Below, in pieces: positions 39,499 through 49,346 of a DNA stretch of 64,000 bases; the stretch's first letter is position 1, and every line of letters begins with the position of its first letter. Position numbers and translations under genes: made by a program. The DNA is from Ustilago trichophora (lineage: Eukaryota; Basidiomycota; Ustilaginomycetes; Ustilaginales; Ustilaginaceae), in assembly GCA_900323505.1 (NCBI GenBank), contig OOIN01000002.1, positions 1,860,001-1,924,000 on the forward strand. The letters are read 5' to 3'. The notes below the pieces were generated by a model. It was not told where the DNA came from, did not search any database, and saw only the letters and a program-made list of their open reading frames with translations.

Positions 39499-41114
39499 TT
39501 AACGGTTGGATCGGGCAACACGCTCCATCTCGTCACGCTTCTTGATGGCGTACGAGTTGGACGAACCCTTGGCGGCGTTGATGAGCTCATCAGCGAGGCA
39601 CTCGGCGATCGACTTGACGTTGCGGAAGGCCGACTCTCGGGTACCGGTGGTGAGGAGAGTGATGGCGGTGTTGACACGTCGGAGGGGCGACACGTCGACG
39701 GCCTGTCGGCGGACGGTACCGGCCGAGCCGATACGGGTCGAGTCTTCACGGGGACCAGTGTTGATGATGGCGTCAACAAGGATCTGGATGGGGTTGGCGT
39801 CAGTGAGAAGGTTGATGATCTCGAAAGCGTGGGCGACGATGCGGACGGCCATGAGCTTCTTGCCGTTGTTGCGGCCGTGCATCATGAGCGAGTTGACGAG
39901 ACGCTCAACGATGGGGGTCTGGGCCTTCTTGAAGGCCTTGTTCTGGTAACGGCCAGCAGTGTGGGGGGTGTAGACGGCATTGCGGAGAGCGATGTAGTCA
40001 GTGAGGGAGATGTCCTTGACCTCAACCTCCTGGGCGCTGTTGTGAGTGAAGATGAGGGAATAAACGAATGGATGAAAGTCAGTCTTCTGATGCTGCCAAA
40101 AGTGGATAGCTGCTTGGACCACTTTCACAACAGCACATCAATCATGAATGATCCTGTCTTCAATGCCTGTAACAGATGCAGTCTTTGCTTCATCCATCCG
40201 ATGCCAGCTCGTTCGGAGACTCTTCGCCAGAGTCGCGAGGTAGAAATCCAATGTGCTGGCCCATTTGCTTCCTGTCGAGCCTTTCTGCTGTATCCCTCTT
40301 TGATGCATCTGCTGCTGTTGATTCGCCATTCCTCCATGTGCCTGCGGGTTTGTGTGCTATTGTGTTGTGGCCAAATGAACCGTATGAGATACTTACTCCC
40401 ACTTTCCGAAGAGGCGGACACCACCGACCTGAGGGGCGGCGACGGCAGCGACGTCCTCTGCAAGATTGAAGAAGAGATGCGCAAAAGAATGTCGAAACAA
40501 GTGTGGCGGAAGAGGGGGCAAGGGTCAGTATGTTTGTACTAGAATATGATTGGGGATCTGCGACGGCGGCTCTCTTCCATCGACGGTCGGAGGCGGGTGC
40601 TGGACAGATGACAATAATGATGACAGCATGGATGAAAAGGTCTGCTGGAGCGCTCTGTTTAATCGAGGCCTGAAGCATTGAGATTGTGATTTGACAACCA
40701 ACTGCTAGTGCCTTGTTCCATGATGTCGTTCCCAACGATTCTAGGCGATTGCGAACGATGGTCTCGCCATAACGCGCCGTTATATGTGCTGTCATCCGAT
40801 ATTATTCTGCTCCAGTCCTGATCTGACGGAATCGTATCCCTCCTGCATATGCAGATTGTGCTGACCCATTCGATGCTACCTGCAATGTTTCCTGATGTCC
40901 TCCTTAGTCAACCATGCGTACGTTTGTTTGCCACAACTGTCGTTGCTATCGTTGCTGCTGTCATGCTATCATCATTGTCGTCATCCCTGTCGTCGTGTGC
41001 CGTGTGCCATGTGCCATGTGCTGAAAGAGAGATGCGCGTCGCTGTGTGTTGGAAGATGCTCGAGTGCTACGAGCCACAGCGAAACTCACTAGGAATTCCA
41101 ACCTTGGCAGCCAT
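39499..41114 (-). CDS. RPS5: 40S ribosomal protein uS7 (RPS5), three coding exons
   Basis: A small-subunit protein at the mRNA exit and E-site region. Exons on the minus strand are 41114-41090, 40457-40397 and 40036-39499, giving 207 residues including [10 protein letters not shown] at the start and [13 protein letters not shown] across the second junction. Donors are GTGAGT and GTAAGT; acceptors are TTGCAG and AACAG; CTGAC branch-like sites lie upstream of both acceptors. The joined frame matches eukaryotic uS7 throughout: [60 protein letters not shown]. The length is close to human (204). The last exon is certain; the 25-nt first exon is inferred from splice sites and phase. The opposite strand is also open here but is a shadow. 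Confidence 0.92.
40037..40396 (-). other. RPS5 intron 2
   Basis: A 360-nt intron with donor GTAAGT and acceptor CACAACAG, phase 2. I looked for a C/D-box snoRNA; only a weak TTGATG with a downstream CTGA is present, without a terminal stem. Confidence 0.85.
40458..41089 (-). other. RPS5 intron 1
   Basis: A 632-nt intron with donor GTGAGT and acceptor TCTTGCAG. Long first introns are common in fungal ribosomal protein genes. An ATGATGA motif occurs at 40975-40969 on the minus strand, but no matching D box was found nearby. Confidence 0.75.
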
Positions 41115-42217
41115 GATGGGATATGTGTGTCGATATGCTTTTGTCCACGAAAGGGAACAAAAAGTAAAGAGGTGATGAGGGGTCTTGAAGAGGGTGGTTG
41201 GTGGAAGTGCAAGCTGATGGTGATCTCGAACTCGAATCCTAGGCTGAGCTGCTCACTCTGCCGAATCTGAACTGGCGGTGATGGCCTTCTCGCAGCCGCC
41301 AAGCTTGGACTGACTGAACCCAGCTTGCTCAGCTCTCACACTCGCCTTGCTCTCTGGCTGGGGCAACTGACTGGCTGTCTGGCCTCGGGATGGCCGGTGC
41401 AGCTCTCTAGTCTGCCTTGAGAATTTGGCTGTCTTTGCTATCTGCAACTGTCTGGGCTCGATGCGGCTCTGGACCAGTCTCGAATTCAATCTGGGCATGC
41501 AAGCCCCCCACGGACATTACAAATTTGTATACTTGATTTTATTTTCAAATGTTCAATTAGACTCGAGTGTTCCCCAAACGCAAACCTTGCCTTGATATTA
41601 TGATTCAGCTGTCACGTGTTTTTGACCTCGGCCGAAGTTCAAATTTTGCCAGGTGTCATCATCGTATCGGCGCAGTCCGATTGTTCTGATCGCGATTCCC
41701 GATTTGACTTTGAACCATGACCGCTCGGAAGCCTGCCAAGGCTCAAAGCATCCAGCTGCTGCCACGTGGACTTGCTCCCTGCAAAGCCCCGCAAGCTACG
41801 AAGGACCGAGAACACTACAGGACTCCCATGCAGTACTTGATACGACACGGTTCTTATCGGAGTCAGAGCTCGAGCACAATCTGCACATTATTGTGAATGG
41901 TGGTATCATACTACTGCCTTGTTTCCTGAGAATAGTTATAGATGTTATACAGAACGTAGACGCTGGTGATCGTGGTGTGCTCACAAGAGGAGCGACGAGG
42001 CTAGGACGGCATTCTAATAATACACGACCATCTAAGACGGACCGCAAGCATCCGAAACATAGGTAAAGATGGTGCTCTGAGGCGCACAGTGTCGATAAAG
42101 CGCGAAAGCGACGAATTCGAAAGCGGAACTCCCACGTGGCTAGCACGCCGGTGCAATTATGTCACATCGGAACCAGCATAGCGCGAGCAGCTGATTGCAA
42201 AGAAAGGGGCACTCGCG
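41115..42217. other. RPS5 upstream region and 3' flank of the TBL1-type gene
   Basis: About 1.1 kb between two minus-strand genes. The part next to RPS5 is its promoter and leader. An AT-rich stretch (about 41520-41560) lies mid-way. No gene is supported. Confidence 0.5.
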
Positions 42218-44827
42218 TTAGACACCGCCCCTCGCTTGCTTCTTGGGCGGCTTGTCGCTGCCGGCGCTCGTGTCTGTCTTGGTGTCGACAGGCGGAGGCG
42301 CTTTGAAACTGGCCGTCGACTCGACACCATCCAGATCGGCAAGGTTGAGAACCGTCAACTTTCGGTCTGCCTGCGAGATGGCGAGCTGATGGCGCTTGGC
42401 CAAAGGCTGAGGCTTGTCCCCACTCTCACTCTTCTCGCCCTCCTCCTGCTTGGTCTCGACCGTATCGTGCACGTCTTTCCAGGCAATGTCAAAGATGGCG
42501 CCACCTCCAAGATACTGCTGCACAAGGGCACCATTGTCGACGCGCGAGATGACAACCTTCTTGTCAATGCCACCAGTTGCAAGGTAACGAGCGCAAGGGC
42601 TGAATCGCAGCGTGTATACGTTGTCTTCGTGTGCGTCGATGACTCTGAGACAATCGCCATTGTCGGCGTTCCAAAGCCTGGCAGTCCAGTCAAAGGAGCT
42701 GGTGGCCAGCATCCTGGGCTGATTTGGGTTGGCTGAGCCAGGACCAGTCGGGCACCATGCGACAGCGTAGAGCTCCTTTGTGTGGCCGGACAGCGTGAGG
42801 CGAAGGCCCTTGTTGGGACCTTTGCCTGTAGTCGAGAGCAGATGGTTGGAAGCCGAGCTAGGCTGGCCGTTGCTTCCAGGTGCTGGCGAGGACCTTTCCT
42901 TGTTAGCGGAAGCTAGTGCTGTTGCAGTGCTGCCTCCAACGGAACCAGGTGTGGCACGGTCCTTCTCGCGGTCGCGGTCACCGCCGTTGTCCTCTGTGGA
43001 ACGCTGCGTGGTGTCTTCGTCCACGTCCATTCCTTCCAAATGTGCGCTTCCGCCTCGGCGCTGGGAAGCTCTCTTACGCAGGCTGTCCCCTGCAGATCCA
43101 GCTGTACCGGCACCAGTCCCACCCGATCCGCCAGCACCAATGTCGAGGGCCCAGATCTTTGCTGTGTTGTCGTCCGATACGGAAGCCAAGAGCGTCTGCG
43201 AGGGATCAAAGCGAATTGCATTGACCTCGTCTGTGTGACCCTTGAACGACTTGACCGGCTTTGGCTCACCTAGCTTGCAGAGATTAATGCTGTTGTCAGC
43301 CGAACACGTTGCAAAGTACGTGTCGGCGACGGACGGGCTCAGCCCGTGCGGCATGGGTGGTGGTGCGTCCGAGGTCGACTTGGGCTTGAGCGAACCGTCC
43401 GCAGTGGAAAGCCATTCCACATCCAAGACGCTGTCGCTGTGGAGCGAAAAGGTGTGCCTAGGTTTGCCGCTGTTGAGGTCCCATACAATAATGGTACCAT
43501 CCGCACTACCGGTGAGGAGCATGTTGCCCTTGCGGTTCCAGCGCACGCTGATGACGGCGCCCTGGTGCATCGACATGACGAGGTGGAGGTCGCCCTGTGG
43601 TGTCCAGAGACGAACGATACCGTCGTAAGAACCTGACGCAAGCAGCGTGCCATCTGGATTCCAGTCCAAGGTGGAGATGTCTTTGCTTTGCGTGGCGGGA
43701 AGATGCTTGCAGATGGTGGGTGCATCGGGCAATTCGCCTGGTTTGTCTGGTACTTCCCAGATGCGCACAGTCGCGTCACCACCTCCTGACGCCAGCATGT
43801 TGGGGACAGTGGGATTCCATGCCGAGATGAAGACCTCGCCCGTGTGTCCTGTCAGTGTAGTGATCTGCCCATCCTCGACAAAGTTGTCGCCCTTGGGCTG
43901 CGGTATCGGCGCCTTCGGGTCCTTGCCACGCGATTCCTTGTCTCCACGCTTCTTGCCTCCTTCTCCATTTTCGCCAGCTGCCGACTTTCCGCCTTTCTTC
44001 TTCTTGCTGTTGCTGCTGTCCTTGTCTTTGCTTCGTTGGTCGCTGGCCGACTTCTTGTCCACACTTGGAGAGGCAGAACGCGACTGAGCTTCGCCATTAC
44101 GACGGTCCTTGCGAGAGGATGATTGCTCACCGTCTTCGCGCCGCGCTTCGGATGCTGATGCGTCCTCTGCCTTGTCAACCCCTTCGCTCCTACGAACACG
44201 CTTGTCTTCGCGGTCGGCTTCAGATGCGACGGAAGTAGATGCTTTGCGCTTGGCGTCCTTGGGTTTGGAAGTAGATGAAGATGCATCGTCACCCTCGGCT
44301 GCATCCTCGAGCTTCTTTTTGGAGGAAGAGGCCACCTTGGACGAGCGGTCTTGCACTTCGTTGCGGAGGGAAGAGGGTGGTATCGGTGCTTTGCTGCTGT
44401 GTAGACCGTTCACAGGCTTGGCGATGGGAGCTGCTGGCGTTTGTGTGGCTGCTTCCTTGTGCTCAGGTCGAGATTGCTGAGCTGCAAACGGATCGGGGTC
44501 CGGCGACAGCCGCGTTGGTTCGGCAGGCGGAGGCGTTGGTCGGGACTTGCCATCGCAGACGTGTGGAGGCCCGACGAGGCGAATATTGGAGGAGCATGCT
44601 TTTTCTGTTCCGTCGTCCTGAATATGTGCTTCTACGGAGGCATAGACCAGGCCTTTCTGTAGGAAACGAACGAGCTGTCCTGGTTCGACGATGGCTTCCT
44701 TGGATAGTGGGTAGTCGTCTAGACGAGACTCGTGCCGTAAAGAGAAGGAGGCATGGTGAAAGCCGGACTCCTTGAGGTAGTGGTAGACTAGTAAATTCAC
44801 CTCTTCCGAGGTGCAAAGAGGCGCCAT
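42218..44827 (-). CDS. LisH-WD40 corepressor protein, TBL1/SIF2 family
   Basis: An 869-residue nuclear protein. The N-terminal LisH motif (EEVNLLVYHYLKESGFHHASFSL, residues about 8-30) and the following segment to about 75 match human TBL1/TBLR1 and yeast Sif2. Residues about 85-310 are a Lys/Ser/Glu-rich linker with several nuclear localisation-like runs. From about 320 to 835 there are WD40 repeats forming the propeller (LTGHTGEVFISAWNP, LDWNPDGTLLASGSYDG, VRWNRKGNMLLTGSADGT, FKGHTDEVNAIRFDP, LSGHTKELYAVAWCPTGPG). Family members are the scaffold of histone deacetylase complexes (Set3C in yeast, NCoR/SMRT in animals). An insertion of about 100 residues sits between two late repeats. Starts at ATG, single exon. 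Confidence 0.92.
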   Translation of the reverse strand: MAPLCTSEEVNLLVYHYLKESGFHHASFSLRHESRLDDYPLSKEAIVEPGQLVRFLQKGLVYASVEAHIQDDGTEKACSSNIRLVGPPHVCDGKSRPTPPPAEPTRLSPDPDPFAAQQSRPEHKEAATQTPAAPIAKPVNGLHSSKAPIPPSSLRNEVQDRSSKVASSSKKKLEDAAEGDDASSSTSKPKDAKRKASTSVASEADREDKRVRRSEGVDKAEDASASEARREDGEQSSSRKDRRNGEAQSRSASPSVDKKSASDQRSKDKDSSNSKKKKGGKSAAGENGEGGKKRGDKESRGKDPKAPIPQPKGDNFVEDGQITTLTGHTGEVFISAWNPTVPNMLASGGGDATVRIWEVPDKPGELPDAPTICKHLPATQSKDISTLDWNPDGTLLASGSYDGIVRLWTPQGDLHLVMSMHQGAVISVRWNRKGNMLLTGSADGTIIVWDLNSGKPRHTFSLHSDSVLDVEWLSTADGSLKPKSTSDAPPPMPHGLSPSVADTYFATCSADNSINLCKLGEPKPVKSFKGHTDEVNAIRFDPSQTLLASVSDDNTAKIWALDIGAGGSGGTGAGTAGSAGDSLRKRASQRRGGSAHLEGMDVDEDTTQRSTEDNGGDRDREKDRATPGSVGGSTATALASANKERSSPAPGSNGQPSSASNHLLSTTGKGPNKGLRLTLSGHTKELYAVAWCPTGPGSANPNQPRMLATSSFDWTARLWNADNGDCLRVIDAHEDNVYTLRFSPCARYLATGGIDKKVVISRVDNGALVQQYLGGGAIFDIAWKDVHDTVETKQEEGEKSESGDKPQPLAKRHQLAISQADRKLTVLNLADLDGVESTASFKAPPPVDTKTDTSAGSDKPPKKQARGGV

Positions 44828-45574
44828 ATTGTATAGGCCGCGGAGGGCTTACAGAGGCACGTTGCTTGCTGCGAACGGGCCAGTGGGCATAGGCCCTTCG
44901 ATGGGCTTCAGATGCTCCTTGTGGATGTAGGGGGTGGCAGGAAGGGGGCCTTCCTTCGCTGTGGGTCCGCAAAGCCGGAACGACCAGAGATGCAAAGCCA
45001 GGTCGTGACCTGTTCGGAGACGTGATGGGTATGCTGACGCGGCAGAATCCTCCGTTGGTAGGCAAAGATGCTGAGGTTGGGTTTGAAGCGCCGTTGTGGG
45101 CTGGCAAAGGAGAGTTCAAGATGTGGCGAGCTGTGCTAGCCTAGTCCGGATGAGGTCTGCACTTATGCGAATTGAGACGATCAGATCCTATGCAAGCAGT
45201 GCATCTACCTTTTCGCTCCTAATGCCTTGTGTTATGAGGACCGCTTTTCGTATCACTGTTCTTGTCGGAAAGCAGAGATCAGGTCGAGCGACGCGGGTTC
45301 GCGGGTTGGCGTGGTGCTGTTGACGCACGTCGTGATGGCTGGCGAACTTCGAGACTCTCAGGAGACTGCAGATGAGTGTGAGGACCTAGCGATCGATGGA
45401 TGCAGATGTGTCAAGGTATCGCGAAAGGGATCACCGAGTTAGACAACAGCAGCGAGTAAAAGATGACGACGAGAAGCGGATGGATGCTTCCGAACAGGTC
45501 CGGATGAAGGGGTGATTGCAGAGAGAACGGCGAATCTGTCACAGCGGTCAACAGAATTGGGTCAGGTGTATGTG

Positions 45575-45600
45575 TGGATGGATGGATGGGTGGATGGATG
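45575..45600. repeat. (TGGA)n tandem repeat
   Basis: About six TGGA units with one interruption. Simple tetranucleotide repeat. Confidence 0.8.
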
Positions 45601-46250
45601 TCGTCAGGCACAAGTACAAGGCTGGCGGGCACAGAGAGGAAGCTCGATGCGGATGGCGATGGCGTCAAAGCAAGGCGAGGCCTGGATGAGACGGATGCCA
45701 AAGTAATCGTATAGAATCACGAGAGGTCAAGCGGATGATTGACTTGTGAGAAACTGTGGAAGGGGCTGACGGACTGGCCGACAGTGCTGGGTTGAAAGAC
45801 AGTGGTGTGGATTTGATGGTTGTGATGAAGATGGTCGGAGAGGGACCAGACGGAAATCGATGCGTCCCGAATAGGTGAGTGAGTGAGTGAAGGAGGGGAG
45901 AGTAGGGACGGAGGTCAGACCGAAAGAGATAGAGGGAAGGCGAAGCGATGCGATGCGATGAGGCCGAAAGGATGGCAGACCCGATGGACGCCCAAAAGGG
46001 GATATGGCAGCAAAGAGGGTGAGGCGATGAGACGGCTGCTCTCGAAAACCTCGAATCGCGAATCCCACCAAGCAAGAGGTTGTAAAGCCAACAGAAAGCA
46101 GCAAGCACTCTCACACTTCTCCAGGCGCGCATTTCGCGACCCTCTCGCTGCCTCTCTCTCTCTCTTCTGCCTGTCTTGGTCGTTCAATTTGCTCGCATTT
46201 ATCGTTGGCATTCACACTGCCCTTCTGCCTTGACCCGACGCTATCCCCTC

Positions 46251-46268
46251 TATTTTTTTAAAAAAATA
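46251..46268. repeat. Perfect palindrome TATTTTTTT/AAAAAAATA
   Basis: An 18-bp perfect inverted repeat with no spacer: seven T then seven A, each flanked by TA. Poly(dA:dT) of this kind often excludes nucleosomes in fungal promoters. Confidence 0.8.
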
Positions 46269-47037
46269 ACCTTTATTTTTGTTTCCTTATTCTCTCAGTC
46301 ACAGTCACCTACCTGTTTGTTCGACTGAGCCGCATCTAGCAGCAGTTGGCAATCAAAGTCGCTCCAATTCAGGCTTGCCATGGCGCCGTGACAGATCGTG
46401 ATCGGGGAGTTCCTCTTTGTCTTCCATCTGCTGTGTCGCTTGCTGTTCGCTCACACTCACGCACCATGTTGCAGCTAATCGTGAGAATGGACTTCGTTCG
46501 TTCAGTCATTCCAACAGGCAACTGAGGCGCTGCTTCTGCTTCCCCCACTTCAGCGAACGACCCGTTGCTGAGCCCCACTTTGCCCAAGATTGACTCCCAG
46601 ACGACGCCGACTCAGCTTTCAACAACATGAGTTCACCTGACCTATACGGCACTGCTTCAAGAACTCAAAGTATCGGAGTCAGCCCGACCCAACCATCTGC
46701 TCACATCCTGAAGCTCTCACTCCGACATGTGACTGCTGAGACTCCAGGCGACTAGACCTTCCATTGACCTGTGAACGGAGGGCCGGGATTCGATCCGAAC
46801 CTTCCCACACGTGCACTGCCTCACCTGGGAAGTTCTTGGATGAGAGAAAGAGGATTGTATTAGATACAGGACTCGTCGATAGAATACATCGTGTATGGTA
46901 TAATGAAAGGGAGCGTTTGAGGAAGCAATCGATGAGGGTCGGGATACAGCCATTAGACGGAACATGGAAAGCAAGGGAAGTGGAGACAGAGACAGGGTGC
47001 AACGATCAAGCATGGACGTTCACAAGAGTTGACGCCT

Positions 47038-47975
47038 TTACTTCTTCGTCTTCTGCTTCTTCTGTTGCTGCTGCTGCTGGTTTTGCTTGGTACCGTTGCC
47101 ACGCTTGTCGCCAGCTTGGGCCCCGTCCTCGCCGCCGTCTTCCTCCTCGGCCTCCTCCTCAGCATCCTCGTCATCGTCCTGGTACTCGGCCTCGTCTCCA
47201 TCCTCCTCGTCGTTATCGTCATCGTTGTTCTCCTCCTCGTCTTCACCATCGTCGTCCTGATTCTTCTTTGCGTTCTTCTTGGTGCCATTCTGCTTTTGGT
47301 TCTTGCCCTTGCTGTTGGCTTGGGACTTGTTGTTGGTACCATTCTGCTTTGCGTTGGCCTGAGACTTGGACTGGCTCTCCTTGCTGCTGTCCTGATCCTC
47401 GTCGTCTTGTTCCTCTTCCCCTGCATCATCATCATCATTGTCGTCGCCCTCAGAAGCCTTCTTTCTCTCCTGCTTGGCCTTGTTGGTGTTGGCAACAAAC
47501 TGCTTTCCTTGCTTGCTCTGCTTCTGCTTCTGATCATCCGTCTTCTTCTTCTCCTCCTCTGACATGTTCTCCCAAGCTTTCTTAGGAAGATATCGCTTAC
47601 GGCTGCCATCCTCCTGCTTGGCGTTGCCGGACCCGTCTTTGGTCTGCCATTCCTCCTCGCCCCACTTGGACAGGTTCTTTTGCGATTCGTCTTTGTTGTC
47701 CTTATCGTCGTTGTAGCCGCCACCTCGCTTCTTATATTCCTGGGCCATGAACTGGGCCTTGCGAGCAGACCATTGTCCAGGAGCACCGCCTTTGTCCGAC
47801 TCTTGGATCTCTTTCTTTACCTGGTCCCTGAGCTGTGCATTGCAGCGGAAAGGTTCGGATAGGGTGTCAGTGATCGGAGGGATGATGGCTGATATGACGT
47901 CGACGTGGCGAAGAATGGCAGGATAGGGGAGTGAGAGCTTACCTCAGGGTCGGTGTACTTGTCAGCGGACGGCAT
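47038..47975 (-). CDS. DUF5872-type conserved protein with acidic/Lys/Gln tail, two exons
   Basis: Exon 1 is 47975-47943 (MPSADKYTDPE) and exon 2 is 47832-47038, separated by a 110-nt intron with donor GTAAGC, a CACTGAC branch-like site and acceptor GCACAG. The joined protein has 275 residues. The conserved part, about 1-125, reads YTDPELRDQVKKEI, SDKGGAPGQWSARKAQ, YKKRGGGY, KWGEEEWQTKDGSGNA, KRYLPKKAWENMS and KQFVANTNKAKQ. I recall this architecture as DUF5872, known from bacteria, algae, fungi and large viruses, with no established function. The last 150 residues are Asp/Glu, Gln/Asn and Lys-rich and look disordered. The intron phase and splice sites give a continuous match to the family, so the model is firm; the role is unknown. 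Confidence 0.85.
47833..47942 (-). other. Intron of the DUF5872-type gene
   Basis: A 110-nt phase 0 intron with GTAAGC donor, CTGAC branch-like site about 35 nt before the acceptor CACAG. Confidence 0.85.
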
Positions 47976-49346
47976 TGTTGCAGATGCTCAGTGAATTTTT
48001 GATAGGGAAGGAGAGATAGTTAGGTACAGCGCTGGTGAGGAAACAACATCTACTCGAGCGAAGAGACAGACCCTTATATGCCAAGAAGAGGGTCAAGAAG
48101 CATCCGCAGCGGATCTGGTGGGAAAGTTCTACAAGAACAGGCGCACCAAGCAGCACAACAGAAGCCAAGAAGATCAGAATAGCATCGCCGAAGAGGTGTA
48201 AGAGGACTCACGCCGAGTTACTGGGCTTGCTCTAAACAGATGGAAAGAATACCAGCAGAGACAAAGCCCAGAGGAGACTCCCATTCAAGCATGATGATCA
48301 TCCCGGAGAGGGCGAAGCGAGGCAGACGTTTAGATAAGATCCTGATTCACCATGGTTTCATATTGACAGCGCCGACTACGTCCATCATTCCAGCAGCAAA
48401 GACGCCTTGTTTTTGTTGTTTGTTGTGATCTTCTTGTGCCAGACCGCAAGCGGTCTTGTTGACGTTTGGGTACAGTGTGGAGTCTGATTCATCTCTGAGA
48501 CCCTTTTTGTGGTCGCAGAACGAAATTGGAAAGGGTGTGCGCTTCGGCTCGAGAGGGGACCGTCTTACGTGACCGCGTGCGTCACTCGACCGGCGCAGCC
48601 TCTTTGTCTTCAACGTTGACCTTCTTGTTGCCTTCCTTGATGTCTACTTGATGCAGCACCCAAAGTGTCTGTTTGAATGGAGCCTCTTGTATGCGATGTG
48701 CGGAGAGAAGCGGTGTCGGTTGAGACACAAGCATGACATTTTGGACCTGGGTTGCAGTACGTGACAAGCGTATCTGCCAAAGGCACGCGCTTCGACGCCT
48801 CCACTCTTACTCTGGCGGAGAGTTCGACGTCATTTTTCACTCCAGCCAATGCTCAAAAGCTACAAGAAGCCAACGACTCGGTCTCGCCGTCAATGATGAA
48901 CAAGCCCGGTGTCCAGAGTGACAGTGACACCGCAAGCGAATCCCAAATCCGGTCTTCTTGCCCTCTCTTCGGCATGGACCCGATTGCATCGGCTCTGTCC
49001 CGTATCGCTCGCGTTAGTTGCCGATGCCGATCCGGACTGCCTCTCTTCAACCTGTGCGTATTCCTGAGCTCTGTGGACGCTTACATCCGACACATAATCA
49101 CAGGATCTGAGGCCTGAAATGGTAAATGATATGCAACGAGCAAGTGGAAAAAAGGGAATCGGTTTTGTACATGTAGAGTGAAGAGATGGAGATCATTGTT
49201 AGAGGCAAAGGCTCTTCACAACAAGCAAGAGGACGTGGGGAGTGGTGTAACAATGCCAATGAACGTTTTCAAGTCTCTATAATCCTAACATTGGGAGGGG
49301 GGAGTGCCTGGAAACATTCAAGAGCGGTACTTTGGTACGTAGACGC
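47976..49346. other. Spacer of 1.37 kb, possible small gene unresolved
   Basis: Upstream of the DUF5872 gene and downstream of the PDH E2 gene. On the minus strand at 48582-48734 an ATG-started frame of 50 codons ends in an acidic/Lys tail (KEGNKKVNVEDKEAAPVE). Splice-like GTAAGA and AACCCAG sites lie just upstream. I could not assemble a recognisable protein. Confidence 0.4.

Larger units (their letters stand above)
44828..47037. promoter_or_regulatory. Upstream region of the TBL1-type gene
   Basis: About 2.2 kb between two minus-strand genes. It holds the TBL1 promoter and probably a long leader, then the 3' flank of the DUF5872 gene. Low-complexity elements include TGGA and GTGA repeats, a short CGATG run and an 18-bp T/A palindrome. 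No coding frame is convincing. Confidence 0.5.

Noticed and set aside
39283..40542. 419-codon open frame on the plus strand opposite RPS5
   Set aside because: It covers exons and introns of RPS5 in antisense. No domain.
40037..41089. Intron-encoded C/D-box snoRNA in RPS5
   Set aside because: Single C-like motifs exist (ATGATGA in intron 1, TTGATG in intron 2), but none has a D box at the right distance together with a terminal stem.
46770..46820. Box B-like sequence (GGGATTCGATCC) suggesting a tRNA
   Set aside because: The T-arm does not pair over five positions and no acceptor partner, box A or anticodon arm was found on either strand.
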